Shown here piece after piece: positions 5,285-7,333 of a DNA stretch of 7,333 nt. The position numbers and the translations under genes are program-made. Position 1 is the first letter of the stretch. Each line of letters opens with the position of its first letter. This DNA comes from DASSKO01 sp035690425. GTDB lineage: Bacteria > Actinomycetota > Actinomycetes > Propionibacteriales > Nocardioidaceae. The stretch covers positions 1 to 7,333 of the forward strand of contig DASSKO010000171.1 in assembly GCA_035690425.1 (NCBI GenBank), written 5' to 3'. The notes below the pieces were generated by a model that was given only the letters and a program-made list of their open reading frames with translations, was not told where the DNA came from and searched no databases.

Positions 5285-5570
5285 GTGACCGACAACCCAC
5301 CCCGCTACAGCCTCATCACGCCCACGGGCGCGACGTCAGTTGGCACAGCACCTGCCCGAGGCCGTCACCTTCGCCGCACACGAGTTCATCGTCGGGGCGC
5401 TGTTGAACAACCCCCAACGCGTCGGCAAGCGCCTCCAGGTCCCAATCGATGATCGACACAGGGCGCGGCGATGTACCTACCGGGTCATCTACCGCATCGA
5501 CGAAGAAGACCGAACCGTGACCGTCGTCGACATCACCCACCGCCGAGCCGCGTACCGCACCAACCGCTGA
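5285..5570 (+). pseudogene. relE: RelE-type toxin with a one-base frameshift near the N-terminus
   Basis: The toxin can be read only by joining two frames. GTG 5285 gives MTDNPPRYSLITPT, the usual first strand of RelE toxins. After a GGG run at 5326-5328 the similarity moves to another frame: ARRQLAQHLPEAVTFAAHEF, then ...NPQRVGKRLQ...RRCTYRVIYRIDEEDRTVTV and VDITHRRAAYRTNR, ending at TGA 5568-5570. Removing one G restores a single 94-residue protein, the normal length of these ribosome-dependent mRNA endonucleases, with the basic core (RRCTYRVIYR) intact. In the downstream frame, the first usable start is a TTG at 5340 without a ribosome binding site, which would drop the first strand and part of helix 1. 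This is therefore either a disabled toxin or a sequencing indel in a G run. Confidence 0.82.
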
Positions 5571-5607
5571 CCCCGCCGGGCCAAGCGCGGCTCGAAGTCG
5601 CCCTTTG

Positions 5608-5622
5608 CCGATCGTTAATCGG
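5608..5622. terminator. weak stem-loop between convergent relE-like and DUF6069-like genes
   Basis: CCGAT-CGTTA-ATCGG is a 5-base-arm inverted repeat in the 44-base gap and over the stop of the minus-strand gene (TAA 5617-5615). It is short and lacks a T-run. I list it only because two genes converge here and no better terminator is visible. Confidence 0.2.
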
Positions 5623-6070
5623 TCCGGCTGCGGAGGCTCCGCGCCAGGGTGGGGATCATCACCGCCGCAGCGACCAGGTGTAGCCCGAGCAGGGTGGTGG
5701 TGGTGGCGGTGTTTGCCCCCGAGACGAGGGGCGGGATCAACGAGATCGCGGTGAGCGACGCTGCCGTCCACACGAACCGCTCGGCGGGGCGAGCGCTCCA
5801 GCGAAGAAGAGCGACGGCAATGACGGTGCCCACGACCGAGAAGAAGCCGGTCACCACGGCGATCCCGGGCAACGGGATCGTCTCGCCGCTGTCGGGGACC
5901 TCGAAGTCGGCGCCGCCGACCTGGGCAAGCGCAGCGGCGAGGGTGGTGGCCACCATCGCTGCGAGTGTGGCGATGAATCCGGTGACGGCGAGCCTGCCGA
6001 GGCGGTGGGGGTGGTTGGTCTGGCCCGGTGCCGGGGCCGCGACGACCCCGGTGTCGTTCGTGCTGTTCAT
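5615..6070 (-). CDS. four-helix membrane protein, DUF6069-like
   Basis: This is a 151-residue integral membrane protein. The start is ATG 6070-6068, with GGAGG (complement of 6077-6081) 6 bases before it. A longer open frame exists upstream, but it lacks this signal and runs through other genes. After about 25 polar residues come four predicted membrane segments at about 27-50, 66-89, 100-119 and 124-143. A conserved-looking loop, GGADFEVPDSGETIPLPGIA, sits between helices 1 and 2, and the cytosolic end is basic (ARSLRSRTD). The pattern agrees with the actinobacterial DUF6069 family, for which no function is known to me. It lies downstream of an ECF sigma factor on the same strand, so it may be co-transcribed with it. 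It shows no anti-sigma zinc motif (HxxxCxxC), so there is no positive evidence that it is the anti-sigma factor. Confidence 0.78.
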   Translation of the reverse strand: MNSTNDTGVVAAPAPGQTNHPHRLGRLAVTGFIATLAAMVATTLAAALAQVGGADFEVPDSGETIPLPGIAVVTGFFSVVGTVIAVALLRWSARPAERFVWTAASLTAISLIPPLVSGANTATTTTLLGLHLVAAAVMIPTLARSLRSRTD

Positions 6071-6071
6071 G

Positions 6072-6364
6072 TCATTCCTCCATGATTCGGCAACTGGCGT
6101 ACGGGGTGTGTTGGCGGGCAGGGGCGGTCGTGGCGCCGGGCGTGAAGATGCGCACCCCTCGCCGTGCGGCGGCCGGGGTCCCACAGGGCGTGGACGCCGG
6201 TGCCGCGGAGCCAGAACCCGGCGTCGCGTCCGAGGACGGGCCCGGGCTCGCCATCGCGCAACTCCAGCTGCACCGGCCCGCGGGGTGACGACGCCGAACG
6301 CGTCGCGCCACTCCGCCGCGACCACCGCGACACGCGCGCCACCGCGCAGCGCGAGCGTGCACAC
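6072..6364 (-). pseudogene. short gene readable only across three frames; family not recognised
   Basis: Between the sigma factor and the membrane protein, three stretches with strong G/C third-position bias follow each other in different frames. First, from GTG 6364 (5 bases after the sigma stop), comes CTLALRGGARVAVVAAEWRD with AFGVVTP. The frame then changes between about 6287 and 6272 to GPVQLELRDGEPGPVLGRDA with GFWLRGTGVHALWDP. It changes again between about 6182 and 6166 to AAARRGVRIFTPGATTAPA, ending at TGA 6074-6072, just before the next gene's ATG. Joined, they would make a protein of roughly 95 residues, rich in beta strands, with no membrane segment. I do not recognise it. Both shifts fall in C/G-rich runs, so decay and sequencing indels are both possible. 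Confidence 0.45.
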
Positions 6365-6369
6365 TGGGA

Positions 6370-7326
6370 CTAGTTCGTGTCGTCCGCCGGCAGGCGATCG
6401 GGCAGCGCGAGCCGCGGGAACTGGTCGTCGTGGAAGATGGTGATCTCGGTGATCGCCTCGCCGGTGATGCGCAGGACGTCGATCGTCAGCGGCAGGTAGG
6501 CGCCCTCCCGCTCCTGCCAGAGGTAGAAGGCGATGGCTGGCTGCCGGTTGACGGAGGTCGGGACGCCGCGCAGGCCCGTCATGCCTTCGAACCCGTCCTC
6601 GACCCAGTTGTTCACCACCGCGTCGCGGCCGACGTACAGGCCCGGCGTGGGCGGCATCGAGCAGCGGACGTCGTCTCGCAGCAGGGCGGCGAGCCCGTCG
6701 ACGTCCGTGGCCACGCTCGCTTCGGTGAAGCGGCGCACCAGCTCGCGCGTCCCGGCATCCTCCTCGCCGCCGGCCCAGTCCTGCCGCTCGGCAGGCAGGT
6801 GCTCCCGCATGCCGGCGCGGGCCCGCTGCAGCGCGCTGTTCACGGAGTTGACGGAGTCCCCAAGGACCTCCGCGACCTCCTTCGCCGGCCAGCCGAGCAC
6901 GTCCCGCAGGATCAGCACGGCCCGCGGGCGCGGCGCGAGGTGCTGGACTGCGACCAGATACGCCAGCTCGATCGTCTCCCGCGCGACGGCTACGGTCTCC
7001 GGCGCGTCCGCGTCGTCCGCGGGCAGCTCGTCGAACAGCCGGTCCGGGTAGGGCTGCAGCCACAGCACCTCGCCGCCGGTCGCGGGCTCCGGGCGGCTCT
7101 TGGCGAGCAGATCCAGGCAGGCGTTGGTGGCGATCCGGTACAGCCAGGCCCGAAACGTCGACCGCCCCTCGAAGGTCTCCCGACGCCGCCAGGCACGGAG
7201 GAACGTCTCCTGCACAGTGTCCTCGGCGTCCTCGAACGACCCGAGCATCCGGTAGCAGTGCACATGCAACTCCCGCCGGTGCCGCTCCGCCAGCCTCGAG
7301 AACGCCGGCTCGTCGACCTCGCCCAA
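6370..7326 (-). CDS. ECF sigma factor with SnoaL-like C-terminal domain (SigX5-like)
   Basis: Residues 9-75 are sigma region 2 (LAERHRRELHVHCYRMLGSF, then DAEDTVQETFLRAWR and FRAWLYRIATNACLDLL), which contacts core polymerase and the -10 element. Residues 125-178 are region 4 (LAPRPRAVLILRDVLGWPAKE, then VAEVLGDSVNSVNSALQRAR), a helix-turn-helix for the -35 element. Residues 192-315 form a SnoaL/NTF2-like domain (ELVRRFTEASVATDVDGLAA ... GRDAVVNNWV ... TIDVLRITGEAITEITIFHD). In known ECF groups such a tail regulates sigma activity in place of, or along with, a separate anti-sigma factor. The length of 318 residues is normal for the class. The start is uncertain: TTG 7326 is the first start inside the window, but the frame stays open to the right edge, so the true start may lie outside. 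It is followed on the same strand by a broken short gene and the DUF6069-like protein. Confidence 0.92.
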   Translation of the reverse strand: MGEVDEPAFSRLAERHRRELHVHCYRMLGSFEDAEDTVQETFLRAWRRRETFEGRSTFRAWLYRIATNACLDLLAKSRPEPATGGEVLWLQPYPDRLFDELPADDADAPETVAVARETIELAYLVAVQHLAPRPRAVLILRDVLGWPAKEVAEVLGDSVNSVNSALQRARAGMREHLPAERQDWAGGEEDAGTRELVRRFTEASVATDVDGLAALLRDDVRCSMPPTPGLYVGRDAVVNNWVEDGFEGMTGLRGVPTSVNRQPAIAFYLWQEREGAYLPLTIDVLRITGEAITEITIFHDDQFPRLALPDRLPADDTN

Positions 7327-7333
7327 ACCGCTC

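Noticed and set aside
5259..5288. Nine-codon frame from ATG 5259 ending at TGA that overlaps the GTG of the RelE-type frame
   Set aside because: It could couple translation of antitoxin and toxin, but it has no other support and is short enough to be chance.
6071..7063. 482-codon minus-strand frame joining the membrane protein to upstream sequence
   Set aside because: Its upstream part is an Arg/Ala/Gly-rich shadow of the sigma factor. The real start at 6070 has a ribosome binding site.
1..7333. CRISPR array, tRNA or rRNA gene, complete insertion sequence
   Set aside because: No regularly spaced repeats, no tRNA-like cloverleaf, no rRNA segments and no transposase with terminal repeats were seen.

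Overview
The window looks like chromosomal or island DNA of a high-GC actinomycete, probably from the Pseudonocardiaceae/Streptomyces part of the phylum. The evidence is the very high GC, a strong G/C preference at third codon positions, GTG/TTG starts, genes without a clear ribosome binding site, and the families present (MocR regulator, actinobacterial type MazF, Phd/RelE, ECF sigma factor with SnoaL-like tail, DUF6069-like membrane protein). No species can be named from the sequence alone.

Layout. Bases 1-750 hold, on the minus strand, a possible 29-residue membrane peptide and a MazF-type toxin whose antitoxin has lost its N-terminal end. Bases 757-4467 hold the main intact unit, on the plus strand: a palindromic operator at the start codon of a MocR-type (GntR plus aminotransferase fold) regulator; a Cys/Met-metabolism PLP enzyme that overlaps the regulator by 4 bases; and, 118 bases later with a strong ribosome binding site, a two-part protein ending in a MOSC domain. 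Bases 4464-4802 hold, on the minus strand, the broken 5' part of a serine recombinase gene fused to an unrelated tail. Bases 4859-5570 hold two overlapping hairpins, then a Phd-type antitoxin and a RelE-type toxin that is frameshifted near its N-terminus. Bases 5615 to the right edge are on the minus strand: an ECF sigma factor with a SnoaL-like C-terminal domain, a short gene that can only be read by joining three frames, and a four-helix DUF6069-like membrane protein.

How it fits together. The MocR/PLP-lyase/MOSC unit looks like a self-regulated sulfur amino acid catabolic or sulfur-transfer cassette. The regulator would sense PLP bound to an amino acid, the lyase would act on a sulfur amino acid, and the MOSC protein could handle the released sulfur or a related thiol; the substrate is inference. 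It sits between remnants of mobile and addiction elements: a decapitated MazE-like antitoxin on the left, and a resolvase remnant plus a damaged Phd/RelE pair on the right. This suggests insertion into, and later decay of, an accessory region. The sigma factor with its membrane protein looks like a separate stress or signalling unit.

Three apparent frameshifts (in relE and twice in the short gene after the sigma factor) lie in or beside G/C runs, so genuine decay and sequencing indels must both be considered.
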